From contig JAGATP010000020.1 of assembly GCA_017621155.1 (NCBI GenBank), positions 1 to 48,038 on the forward strand: a stretch of 48,038 bases of DNA, written 5' to 3'. The translations under genes and the position numbers were made by a program. The notes below the pieces were generated by a model. The model had not been told where the DNA came from, did not search any database, and worked only from the letters and a program-made list of their open reading frames with translations. Origin of the DNA: Clostridia bacterium (GTDB taxonomy: Bacteria; Bacillota; Clostridia; Christensenellales; Borkfalkiaceae). This document shows positions 7,945-17,372 of the stretch, one piece after another. Positions within the stretch are counted from its first letter, which is position 1. Each line of letters starts with the position of its first letter.

Positions 7945-9342
7945 ATGAAATTTGCATTGTTTTTCGGAAACCGCGGCTTTATGCCCGGCGAATTGATCAC
8001 CGGCGCAAGACAGGACATGATCAAGGCTGTCACGGACGCAGGACACGAGTATCTCGTCATGGATGAGAATGCGACCAGATACGGCGCAGTCGAAACGAGG
8101 GAAGAGGGCAGGCTCTACCACGATTGGTTGAAGAGTCATGAGGGCGAATACGACGGCGTCATCCTCTGCATGCCCATCTTTATCGATGAAAACGGCGCGG
8201 TTGCCGCGTTGCAGGACGCGGGCGTTCCCATCCTGATGCAGGCGTATCCCGACGAGATCGGCAAGATGGACTTCAAACACCGCCGCGACGCGTTCTGCGG
8301 AAAGTTTTCCGTGACGGACGTCTTCTATCAGTATCGCATTCCCTTCACCGTTTTAAAGCCCCACGTCGTTCATCCCCTGAGCGAGGCGTTCCGCCGCAAT
8401 CTCGACGATTTCGCCGCCATTTGCCGCGTGGTAAAGGGCATGAAGCGCTTCAACCTCGGCTGTATCGGCGCGAGAACGACGGCGTTCAAGACGGTGCGCT
8501 TTGACGAAGTCGCTCTTCAACGGTATGGAATCAACGTTGAGAGCTTCGACTTGTCCGAGCTCATCTTCAAGGTCAACGCGATTGGGGATGAAGATAAGAG
8601 AGTCGCCGCAAAAAAAGAACGCCTTTGGAAGTACACCGACTTTTCCAAAGTGCCCGAATCGAATTTCAACACGCTCGCAAAGATTTCCGTCGTCATCGAC
8701 GAATACATCGAGGAATATCATCTCGACGCCATCACCCTGCGCTGCTGGAACGAGATGGAGACCATTCTCCGCGTGTGCCCCTGCGTCCTCATTTCCGAAC
8801 TCAACGACAGGGGAATCGTCTGCTCCTGCGAGATCGACCTGACGAGTGCGATTTCCATGCGCGCCATGGCGCTCGCGAGCGAAAAGCCGACGGCTTGTCT
8901 CGATTGGAACAACAACTACGGCGACGAGGAAGACAAGGTCATTCTCTTCCACTGCGGCCCCGTCGCGCAGTCCCTGATGGCGGGAAAGGGAACTGTCACC
9001 GAGCATAAGATGTTTGCAAAGGGCGATCCCGGCTCGGGCTGGGGAACGAACGAGGGCAGAATCGCTGCGTTCGATATGACGATGAGCAACTGCTTTACCG
9101 AAAACGGAAAGCTGAAAATCTATGCGAGCGAAGCGCGCTTTACGGAAGACCCCATCGAGTCCGCCTATTTCGGTTGCGGCGGCGTGGCTGAAATTCCCGA
9201 TTTGCAAAATAAGCTCATTCGCCTCGCAAAGGGGGGCTTCAAGCACCATACCACCGTCGGCATGGGACACATGAAGTCCGTTTTGGAAGAGGCATTTAGT
9301 ACTTATCTCGGTTATGACGTCGTTTCGATCGAAAAGGAGTAA
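7945..9342 (+). CDS. L-fucose/L-arabinose-isomerase-like sugar isomerase
   Basis: A 465-residue aldose-ketose isomerase of the fucose-isomerase fold. Likely metal ligands lie in SCEIDLTSAISM (Glu), CLDWNNNYG (Asp) and the C-terminal HHTTVGMGHM (His). It is shorter than classical FucI (about 590 residues), like other FucI-related proteins that act on unusual aldoses. It starts one base after the kinase stop and is followed three bases later by the aldolase, so the three steps isomerase, kinase and aldolase are co-transcribed. The substrate is unknown. Confidence 0.85.
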   Translation: MKFALFFGNRGFMPGELITGARQDMIKAVTDAGHEYLVMDENATRYGAVETREEGRLYHDWLKSHEGEYDGVILCMPIFIDENGAVAALQDAGVPILMQAYPDEIGKMDFKHRRDAFCGKFSVTDVFYQYRIPFTVLKPHVVHPLSEAFRRNLDDFAAICRVVKGMKRFNLGCIGARTTAFKTVRFDEVALQRYGINVESFDLSELIFKVNAIGDEDKRVAAKKERLWKYTDFSKVPESNFNTLAKISVVIDEYIEEYHLDAITLRCWNEMETILRVCPCVLISELNDRGIVCSCEIDLTSAISMRAMALASEKPTACLDWNNNYGDEEDKVILFHCGPVAQSLMAGKGTVTEHKMFAKGDPGSGWGTNEGRIAAFDMTMSNCFTENGKLKIYASEARFTEDPIESAYFGCGGVAEIPDLQNKLIRLAKGGFKHHTTVGMGHMKSVLEEAFSTYLGYDVVSIEKE

Positions 9343-9345
9343 ATT

Positions 9346-10191
9346 ATGTTAGTCACGCTAAATCAGATCATCGAAGAAGGCAGAAAGAAAAAGATTGCAG
9401 TCGGTAGCTTCAACACGCCGAATTTCGAGTGCCTGCTCGCCGTGCTCGAAGCGGCGGAGGAACTCGATGTTCCCGTCATCATCGCGCACGCGCAGTGCCA
9501 CGAAGGGGTTGCTCCCTTAAGTCAGATCGGCCCCGTTATGGTCGAAATGGCGAAGAGGAGCAAAGTTCCCGTCTGCGTTCATCTCGACCACGGCGAAGAC
9601 TTCGACTATTGTAAAAGAGCGATCGAGCTCGGCTTTCCGTCGGTTATGATCGACTATTCCACGCGGGAATACGAAGAGAATGTGGCGGGAACGAAAGAAG
9701 TCGTGGACTTTGCGCATGCGCACGGCGTTTCCGTCGAGGCGGAGCTCGGCGCGCTTCCCCAAAGAGAGGGAGGCGAGGGCGCAGCTGCCGTCGATCCCAC
9801 GGCGCTCTACACCAAGCCTGAACTCGTTCCCGATTACCTCGCAAGGACGGGCATCGACGCTTTGGCAATCGCATTCGGAACGGCGCACGGCATTTACAAG
9901 ACGAAGCCCGTCCTCAACATGGACATCATCGGCAAGGTGCGCGCATTGACGGACATTCCCCTGGTCATGCACGGCGGAAGCGGCATTTCTCACGAGGAGT
10001 ATCGGGAGGTCATTCGTCGCGGAATCGATAAGATCAACTACTATTCCTATATGGCTTATGCGGGTTATGCGGAGGCAAAGAGAACCGCAGAGGCAAAGGA
10101 GTCCGACTTCTTCCACAACATGGCTCTAAACGTCAAAAATGCGATGAAGGAAAATGCAAAAGGAACCATGAAGGTCTTTGCGGAGAAGTAA
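9346..10191 (+). CDS. Class II ketose-(bis)phosphate aldolase (Fba/GatY family)
   Basis: A 281-residue zinc aldolase. Catalytic Asp81 and zinc ligand His82 lie in HLDHGED; E133, H181 (FGTAHG) and H209 (MHGGSG) complete the site. It would split a phosphorylated ketose into dihydroxyacetone phosphate plus an aldehyde. Together with the FucI-like isomerase and the FGGY kinase it makes a complete isomerise-phosphorylate-cleave route for an unidentified sugar. Family members include fructose-bisphosphate and tagatose-bisphosphate aldolases, and the specificity cannot be read from sequence here. Gene spacing (3 bases upstream, 1 downstream) shows tight operon packing. Confidence 0.92.
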   Translation: MLVTLNQIIEEGRKKKIAVGSFNTPNFECLLAVLEAAEELDVPVIIAHAQCHEGVAPLSQIGPVMVEMAKRSKVPVCVHLDHGEDFDYCKRAIELGFPSVMIDYSTREYEENVAGTKEVVDFAHAHGVSVEAELGALPQREGGEGAAAVDPTALYTKPELVPDYLARTGIDALAIAFGTAHGIYKTKPVLNMDIIGKVRALTDIPLVMHGGSGISHEEYREVIRRGIDKINYYSYMAYAGYAEAKRTAEAKESDFFHNMALNVKNAMKENAKGTMKVFAEK

Positions 10192-10192
10192 G

Positions 10193-11104
10193 ATGAACGG
10201 AAAGATCAACAATTTGATTCAAATTGCGGGCATTCGTCGCTATACCCTGACCGAGGGCAAGGAAAAGGGCTTGGACGTTCTCGACTGCGACAACGGCAAG
10301 CTTCGGTTTCTGCTGAACGTCGGCAAGTCGCTCGATATGATGCAGCTCTACCACGAAGGGCAAAACGTGTCGTTTGTCTCCAAAAACGGCTTTACCGCAC
10401 GGGAGCTTCCCTTTGCATAGCGATTCGAAGGCGGTATGCTCTACACCTGCGGGCTCGACAGCGCGGGAGGAAGAGAGGGGTTTGAAATTCACGGCTCTCT
10501 TCACAATACACCAGCCAAGCTCATTCATGCGGAGTGCAACGAAGAGGAGATCGTCGTGGAGGCGGAGACGAGCGTATCCTCGCTGTTCGGGGAAAACCTC
10601 GTTTTGAGAAGGACGGTTTCTTCCAAAGTCGGAAGCGAGAGCGTCACGATAAACGACGTCCTCGAAAACAGAGGATATCGGGAGGAAAACTATTGCTTTC
10701 TCTATCACTGCAACGTCGGCTATCCCATGCTCGACGAAGGGGTGACGGTCATGGGAAACGTGATTCGCTCGGAAGCGAGAACGGAATGGGCGAGGGAAAA
10801 GGAGTACGAGCGCGAAGTGATCACCGAGCCGCTCGCAGGGCAGGAAGAGACTTGTTACTTCCTCACCTTCGGAAAGCCCGAAGTCGAAGTGACTAACCGC
10901 AAGATCGGAAAAAAGCTCATCCTTTCCTGGTCGAAGGAAACCCTTCCTCACTTTGTGGAATGGAAGAGCATGGCGTCGGGCGATTATGCGCTCGGCATCG
11001 AGCCTTGCACGACCGAGCTTGACGACAGATTCACCTATCGCACCATTTGTCCGGGAGAGAAAATTGCCTTTTCGTTAAGGCTTTCCGTCTGCAAAACAGA
11101 ATAA
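10193..11104 (+). pseudogene. Aldose-1-epimerase-like protein (DUF4432) with in-frame TAG
   Basis: A galactose-mutarotase-like fold protein of 303 residues if read through. A TAG at 10418-10420 (codon 76) interrupts an otherwise continuous frame: ARELPFA, stop, then RFEGGMLYTCGLDSAG and the conserved FEIHGSLHN region through to TAA at 11104. Both halves keep family sequence without any frameshift, so a single substitution explains the stop. DUF4432 proteins usually sit in sugar catabolic operons and are thought to interconvert anomers before isomerisation. Either the gene is dead, the TAG is a sequencing error, or there is readthrough; the two genes ending in TAG argue against general recoding. 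Confidence 0.8.
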
Positions 11105-11112
11105 GTGAAAAG

Positions 11113-11162
11113 ACGCCGATTGCAAGCGGTCCCAAACGACCGAACTTGCAATCGGCGTTTTT
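11113..11162 (+). terminator. Strong terminator closing the sugar operon
   Basis: ACGCCGATTGCAAG (11113-11126) pairs with CTTGCAATCGGCGT (11145-11158), with an inner CGGTC/GACCG pair and a T tail. Confidence 0.93.
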
Positions 11163-11250
11163 GAATGCTTGGCTAGCAAAATTCGGTATGGTTTTCATCC
11201 GTGGAAGCGATGTCTATCCAAACAGTCAAAATGTGGAACTTTTGTTCCGA

Positions 11251-11279
11251 TTGACTTTTGCCGAAAAAGAAGGTATAAT
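11251..11279 (+). promoter_or_regulatory. Sigma-A promoter of the cytoplasmic GH3 gene
   Basis: TTGACT (11251-11256), 17 bases and TATAAT (11274-11279), 36 bases before the ATG. Confidence 0.85.
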
Positions 11280-11315
11280 TCTCTCGATATTATCGTGAAA
11301 AGGGGTATCGCCATC

Positions 11316-13325
11316 ATGAAAAGATACACGGTGAAAGATCTGAGCATTGAGGAAAAACTGCGGCTTTTGTGCAGCAACGGGTTTTGGCATACGATGGATT
11401 TCGATGGAAAGATTCCTTCCGTTTGCGTTTCGGACGGCCCTGTCGGACTGCGCAAGGAAGAGAAAAACGAAAAGGGCGAAACCGTCACGCTGCCTTCCAT
11501 AGCCTATCCTTCGGCGCAGTCGCTCGCCAATACGTGGAACGTCGGGTGTGCGGAGCGCTTGGGAGAGTGTCTTGCCGACGATTGTTATGAAAAAAAAGTC
11601 GATATTCTCCTCGGCCCGGGCGCAAACGTCAAGCGACACCCTTTAAACGGCAGGAACTTCGAATACTTTTCCGAAGATCCCTATCTCGCGGGAGAAATGG
11701 CGAGAAATTACATCGGGGGCGTTCAGTCGCAGGGCATCGGCGCTTGTCTGAAACACTTTTGCTGCAACAATCTGGAATACAATCGCTTTGAGCAGTCCAG
11801 CGAGGTGGATGAAAGGACGCTTCGGGAAATCTATTATCTTCCCTTTGAAATTGCATGCAAGGCGAAACCCGTTTCGATGATGAGCGCATACAACCGCGTA
11901 AACGGCAGGTATGCCAGCGAAAATAAAAAGGGATTTAAAGTTTTGAGGGAAGAGTTCGGATTTGACGGCGCCATGTATTCCGATTGGGAAGCCGTCCGCG
12001 ATCGTTCTGCTTCGGCAAAGGCGGGATGCGATATCGAATTTCCGTTCAGTGAAAAAAATTACAATCAATTGATCGAGGATTTTAAACGCGGTAAAATCAG
12101 CGAAGCGGAGATTGATGACTGCGTCGAGCGGGTTCTAAACCTCGCCTATCGATGCAAAGAGATGCAGAAGGGAAAGGGCGTCAAGAGAACGGTAGAGGAA
12201 CGTCTTGCCGTTGCAGAGAAAATTGCCGCGGAGAGTATCGTCCTTTTGAAAAACGACGATCAGATTCTCCCTTTGAAAAAGGGAAAAAGCGTCTGTGTCG
12301 CAGGCTGTTATGCCAAACCCGAACGCGGGATGCTTGCCGGAGGCGGAAGCTCTCAAGTTGTCTCCCTGACGGAGAAGTTTGACGGCGTCGCTCTGCTCGA
12401 AGAGCGGCTCGGTGTGAAAATTCCCTATGAGGGAATGTATTATTACGATAAGGTATTGGGTACGAATGGTTATGGCGATTGGACGGGGAAACCCTTCAAC
12501 GGAAGAAATCATGCGGCAAATGCCGAGATTTGCCTGATCTTTGCCGGAACGGGCGCACCGTTTGAATACGAATCGTACGATCGACCCAATATGAAGTTGC
12601 CATACGTTCAGGAGCGCGCGATTCTCGACCTTGCGGCAATCAACCCGAATACGGTCGTCGTGCTTTTTGCGGGTTCCGCAATCGACGTAAGCGCGTGGGC
12701 GGATAAGGTGAAAGCAATCGTTTATGCGGGATTTTGCGGTGAAAGAGGCTTGAACGCCCTTGCCGACGTGTTGTGCGGGAACATCAATCCTAGCGGCAAG
12801 CTTTCCGAAACCTTCCCCGCCCATTTCGAGAGTTCTCCCGTGGCAAAAGCATATACGGATACCATGGTCACTTGTTACGAAGAAGGGCTGAACGTGGGCT
12901 ATCGCTATTACGATCGGCATCCCGAAGCCGTGAGATATCCCTTCGGCTATGGGTTGAGCTACTCCTCTTTTGTTTACAGAGACTTAACGGTAAAGACGGA
13001 CGGATGCAGCGCCGAAGTTTCGTTTATCTTGGAAAATACCTCGGAGATGGACGGCAAAGAAGTCGCTCAAATCTATGTTCAGGAATGTTCCCCCGTCGTC
13101 TATCGCCCGATCAAGGAGCTAAAAGGCTTTGTCAAGGCGGATTTAAAGGCGGGCGAAAGGAAAACGTTTTCGGTAACGCTAAACGAGCGCGCCTTTGCCT
13201 ATTATTCGACTGCGGACGACGCGTGGCGGGTCAACGACGGAACGTATCGCATTTTCGTCGGAAGCTCTTCGCAGGAGATTCGGCTTTGCTGTACGGTGCG
13301 GATCGAAAACGGAAAGCTCGTTTAG
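11316..13325 (+). CDS. Glycoside hydrolase family 3, beta-glucosidase-like
   Basis: A 669-residue enzyme in the usual GH3 order: TIM-barrel domain (about 1-290) with D40 in SDGPVGLR, K146/H147 (LKHF) and nucleophile D223 (YSDWEAV); an alpha/beta sandwich domain (about 330-550); and a fibronectin-like C-terminal domain after FGYGLSYSSF. No signal peptide, so it cleaves short oligosaccharides in the cytoplasm. The open frame begins further upstream, but the promoter at 11251-11279 rules out those starts; AAAGGGG at 11299 serves ATG 11316. It ends in TAG. It stands alone between a terminator and the next promoter. Confidence 0.93.
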   Translation: MKRYTVKDLSIEEKLRLLCSNGFWHTMDFDGKIPSVCVSDGPVGLRKEEKNEKGETVTLPSIAYPSAQSLANTWNVGCAERLGECLADDCYEKKVDILLGPGANVKRHPLNGRNFEYFSEDPYLAGEMARNYIGGVQSQGIGACLKHFCCNNLEYNRFEQSSEVDERTLREIYYLPFEIACKAKPVSMMSAYNRVNGRYASENKKGFKVLREEFGFDGAMYSDWEAVRDRSASAKAGCDIEFPFSEKNYNQLIEDFKRGKISEAEIDDCVERVLNLAYRCKEMQKGKGVKRTVEERLAVAEKIAAESIVLLKNDDQILPLKKGKSVCVAGCYAKPERGMLAGGGSSQVVSLTEKFDGVALLEERLGVKIPYEGMYYYDKVLGTNGYGDWTGKPFNGRNHAANAEICLIFAGTGAPFEYESYDRPNMKLPYVQERAILDLAAINPNTVVVLFAGSAIDVSAWADKVKAIVYAGFCGERGLNALADVLCGNINPSGKLSETFPAHFESSPVAKAYTDTMVTCYEEGLNVGYRYYDRHPEAVRYPFGYGLSYSSFVYRDLTVKTDGCSAEVSFILENTSEMDGKEVAQIYVQECSPVVYRPIKELKGFVKADLKAGERKTFSVTLNERAFAYYSTADDAWRVNDGTYRIFVGSSSQEIRLCCTVRIENGKLV

Positions 13326-13404
13326 GTTTTAATTTCTTGGATTGCTTTTAAAAGATAAAAGCTTTCGGCAAAGAAACAGTCAGATATTGGAAGCCTTTCG
13401 ACTA

Positions 13405-13433
13405 TTGCAAAGAGAAGTGTTTTATGGTATCAT
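13405..13433 (+). promoter_or_regulatory. Promoter of the MsmX-type ATPase gene
   Basis: TTGCAA (13405-13410), 17 bases and an extended -10 (TGG TATCAT, -10 at 13428-13433), 30 bases before the start codon. Confidence 0.7.
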
Positions 13434-13462
13434 AAAGACAAACATAAGGAAGGAGATATGAT

Positions 13463-14503
13463 ATGGCGGGTTTATCCTTAAGGCACATTTACAAGACCTA
13501 TGATGTAAAAAAGAAGTTCAATCTGATCAAACTGATCAAGAACAAGGGCAAAGCTTCCCATGAGCCGAAGGAATTTGTGGCGGTCAAAGATTTCAACATG
13601 GAGATCGAAGACGGCGAATTTATCGTGTTTGTCGGGCCCTCCGGTTGCGGAAAATCCACGACGCTCAGAATGATTGCGGGGCTGGAGGAAATATCGAGCG
13701 GCGAACTCTACATAGGGGATACGCTCGTCAACGACGTCGATCCGAAGAGCAGGGATATTGCCATGGTCTTCCAAAGCTATGCGCTCTATCCGCACATGAC
13801 TGCCTATGAAAACATCGCTTTCGGATTGAAGATGAAAAAGATCCCCGATACCGTCACCGATAAAAACGGGAATACGAAGCAGATCATGCGCCGTATGACA
13901 AAGGCGGAGATCAAGGAAAAGGTCGATTGGGCGGCAAAAATCTTGAACATTGAAGAGCAGCTCAACAAAAGGCCGGGAGAGATGTCGGGCGGACAGAGAC
14001 AGCGCATTGCGCTTGGGCGTGCGATCGTCCGCAATCCCAAGGTCTTTCTCTTGGACGAACCTCTTTCCAACCTCGACGCGAAGCTGCGTGCGGCGATGCG
14101 TGCCGAAATCGTAAAGCTTCACAATAAACTCAAAACCACGTTCATTTACGTCACGCACGATCAAATCGAGGCGATGACGATGGGCACGCGAATCGTCGTT
14201 ATGAAGCTGGGCGTCGTTCAGCAAATCGACACTCCTACCAATCTCTTCGATTATCCCGATAATTTGTTTGTTGCGGGCTTTATGGTAGACGGAGTTGCCA
14301 TCGAGGGCAATACCTTTGTGGCGAGCAAAGAAGAACATACCGTGACTGCGGTGTTGGTCGACAACGCGGCGGACATGACGTGGAAGAGGATCGATTCGTA
14401 TACGACGAGCGGCGACGACGCAAAGACGTATAGGCTGGATACGACAGTGCAACGACCGAATACGTCACGGATAAGAAGTACGAAGGGGCGGACGGCGACG
14501 TAA
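13463..14503 (+). pseudogene. MsmX/UgpC-type sugar ABC transporter ATPase, C-terminus replaced
   Basis: An ATPase that would energise carbohydrate ABC importers. Walker [11 protein letters not shown] (58-67), Q-loop FQSYALYP, signature [14 protein letters not shown] (174-187), Walker B VFLLDEP (194-200) and the H-loop THDQIEAM are intact. Two insertions are unusual: about 25 residues near 14-37 and about 20 near 130-150. Normal family sequence stops after NLFVAGF (residue 273, base 14281). The rest ([11 protein letters not shown]...) is a repeat of the downstream surface protein, so the regulatory domain of about 100 residues is lost. No permease or binding-protein genes accompany it. Confidence 0.85.
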
Positions 14504-17190
14504 AGGAAAGCGGTTCGCTGAAAGTGACTGAAATCAGCGGCGGAGAGCTGGCAATTTCCACCGACAAAGCCCTGAACGATATGCTTGCCAACTACAAAGA
14601 AGTTTACTTCTACGTTTGTGTCGATTCCGATGGCGCAAAGGCAGGTACATGGTGGTGTAACGATACCGCTCTGACGGCGGGAGTATGGACAAAAGTTTCG
14701 GTGTATCGGGACGGCTCGCTCAACTCCAACGGCGGGAATCCCTATGAAGCGGACGGCGTCAACGGCAAGCTGTTTGCCGCGGGAAGCACGGGTTCGAACT
14801 TTGTCTTCCGTATTATGGGCGGAGCCGGCAAAACGGTTTACCTCACGTCTCTCTACGGCGTTCCCTATGCGGACGTTGCGGTGACGATTCAGGCGGATGC
14901 ACAGGGTTATCTCAAAGTCTCCGATCCTGCAAACGGAAGCTACAAAGAGGGCGAAACCGTCACGCTCACGCACGACGGTGCGCCGGTCGGAAAGGCATTT
15001 GCATACTTTACGGCAAACGGCGAAAAGATAGAGGGCAATACCTATACGCTTTCCGAGGCAGTTGAATTCGGCGTCGCTTATACGGACATTTCGTCTTTGA
15101 CGCTCGGCGAAGGCATCGTGACGGCGGAAGGAAAGACGGAGTACGGCAGAGGGGCGGAAGTTACCCTTACCTTCAACGGAACGCTTTCATTAGGGCAGGT
15201 CTTCGATCACTTCACGGTAGACGGCGTCGCCATTGCGGGCAATACGTTTACGACGAGCGGCGCAACGCACGACGTTCAGGCGGTAATTGTCGACAACGCT
15301 CAGGATATGACTTGGACGGAAGTGGAATTTGTTCAGCCGACGGACGCGATTTCAAGCTGGGGTGCTTATCGAAAGCTCGGAAGCGATTCCAACTGGGTCG
15401 TTCAATATGATATTACGGCAACAAACGGCGTTACGTTGTCAAACGGAATTGCGAATAGCTGGTATGTGGGCGTCTTGTTCCGCAACGATCAGATCGTCGG
15501 TTACGAAATGGGCGACAATGCGAATTACAAGCAATACCTCGGTTCTGCCGGCGACGGAACGGGATCTACCTGGGATAAGATTTCGAACGGAAATCTGGCG
15601 CAGAGTCTGATCGATCTGTTGAACGGCGCTTCGAAGGAAAACCCCGTCACTCTGATCTTTATCCGCCAAGGGAACGAACTTTGCGCTTATCTCAAACAAG
15701 GCGACCGGATGTACTGCGTCGTTAAGGATAAGACGCACAGCGCGTTTGATGAAACGTACGGTCTGGACTTCGGCTATGGCTGGAGAACGGACTGCGGCGG
15801 TATTCCTACCATCGAGAACATTCAATTCGTAACGGGCGAAGGCAAGACGGGTCTCTATATGGATTCGTTAAAGGTCAATCTCGCGAAAATAAGCGTGACG
15901 ACGGACAAAGAAGAGTATCTTCTCGGCGATACGGTGACGCTCACGCACGATGCGCCTGAGCTTGGATATGCGTTCTCGCACTATACGGTAGACGGAACGG
16001 CAATCGAAGGCGACAGCTTTGCGACGACGAAATTCAATCACACCGTTGAGGCGGTCTTTGTGGACGTCAGTCAGACCTATTATATCGACGTGCAATCGGC
16101 AGGTACGCTGTTTACGGAAAACGGACGGCTCGTGCTTCCCGTTGCAACCGTGAAGGACGGAAACGGAGACGTCGTTTCAGGCTATGATATAACGGTTTTA
16201 GTCAGAGATGCAAGCGGCAAGGAATATACGGTTTCCAACGGCGCGGCAGAGCTCGGCTATACCGGCGCGATGAACCTGAATCTCACCTATTCCTGTGCGA
16301 ACCTGAGCGGAAAAGATGTTGAAGTCGCCGTTACGGCACAGGGAAAAGACGGAACAGTGCTCGCGGCAAACGAATCCGGCGCAAGTCTCGTCAAACCCGA
16401 TTCCGCTTACGCATCGGTGGAGTATTCGACGGCGCAGAAATGCGACGCCACGGGCGATAGCGGTTCTGTAAAAATCACCGTCAATGCGGCGAAAGGCAAC
16501 CAGGATTACGCATACGTCAAGTTCGATTTTGCCGATTGCGATTATGTGGAGTTTTACGCCTATACGACGGGAACGGGAAAGCAAATCGGATGTTGGTGGT
16601 ACGGCGATACCTCTCTTGTCGCAAATACTTGGACGAAGGTTCGTCTGTCTCTTCGTAACGACAACGTAGATGCGGCAAACGGTTGGAGAATCCGCTTGAT
16701 GGGCGTCGACGCGGGAGATGAAATCTACATCTCTTCGATGAAGCTCTGTAAGTACGATTACAGTTTGCCCGTTCTCGACGTGTCCAAGGGCGCGACAAAG
16801 GGCGAGTGGACGAATGAAACCGTTTACAACGGAGACGATCCGCTGGTGGACAGAACGGGTACGCTCAAGCTCACTCCCGACAGCAACGATTATTACGGAA
16901 TCAATGTCAATGCCGATGGCATAAACGTATTGGATATTGTGGAAGGTGGTTATTCCGAGGTTTACTTCTACGTTTATACCGAGGCGACGGGAGCAAAGGG
17001 AAGCGTCGAATGGGCGGCTGATACCGATTTGACCGCAGGACAGTGGACGAAAATCACCGTCACTTCCGAGATGTTCAAAAACTTATCGGGTAAAGGAACG
17101 ACAATGTCGTCATTCAGCTACAGAATCATTGGCGGAAACGGCGGAACGTTCTATGTGACATCCCTTTACGGCGTACCGAAAGCGGAAGGT
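14282..17190 (+). repeat. Protein-level tandem modules of the surface protein
   Basis: Short repeat copies lie near 14282-14390 ([12 protein letters not shown]), 14890-15080 (FTANGEKIEGNTY), 15090-15310 (FTVDGVAIAGNTF) and 15890-16070 (YTVDGTAIEGDSF). Long modules lie near 14590-14880, 16530-16760 and 16950-17190 and share WWxxDTxLxAxxWTKV-like cores. DNA similarity between copies could drive recombination and may explain the junction at 14282. Confidence 0.7.
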
Positions 17191-17193
17191 TGA
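14434..17193 (+). pseudogene. Large modular surface protein, 3' part only
   Basis: An open stretch of about 920 residues with no start codon context, signal peptide or ribosome binding site; a TAG at 14431-14433 closes the frame upstream. Repeat sequence continues further upstream in the frame of the ATPase fusion (14282-14430), so there is also a frameshift near 14431. Three copies of a beta-sandwich, carbohydrate-binding-like module end in ...LYGVP or similar, alternating with short repeats around TVDGxAIxGxxF. A central segment (about 15310-15840) resembles a lectin/LamG-like domain. No LPXTG or membrane anchor is seen at the end. The likely role was glycan binding outside the cell. Its 5' end has been lost at the junction with the ATPase gene. 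Confidence 0.7.
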
Positions 17194-17230
17194 GTACAAT
17201 AGGGAATTTTTGATTCCCCGAACATGAAGT

Positions 17231-17261
17231 TGCCCCCGAAGTCGACTTCGGGGGCATTTTT
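17231..17261 (+). terminator. Strong terminator after the surface protein
   Basis: TGCCCCCGAAGTC pairs with GACTTCGGGGGCA (17231-17256), followed by TTTTT. Confidence 0.95.
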
Positions 17262-17272
17262 CGGAGAAAGAA

Positions 17273-17301
17273 TTGACTTATTCCTTCGAATCTCTTATAA
17301 T
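17273..17301 (+). promoter_or_regulatory. Sigma-A promoter of the 17.4-22.5 kb operon
   Basis: TTGACT (17273-17278), 17 bases and TATAAT (17296-17301). No other promoter or terminator is obvious before 23180, so the genes from 17373 to 23082 may share this transcript. Confidence 0.85.
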
Positions 17302-17372
17302 AAAAGGGAAAAATCGAAGCATGTCGGCAATCATGCAAAAAAGCGCCGTGGAAAAAACAGAGGTGTAAAAAA

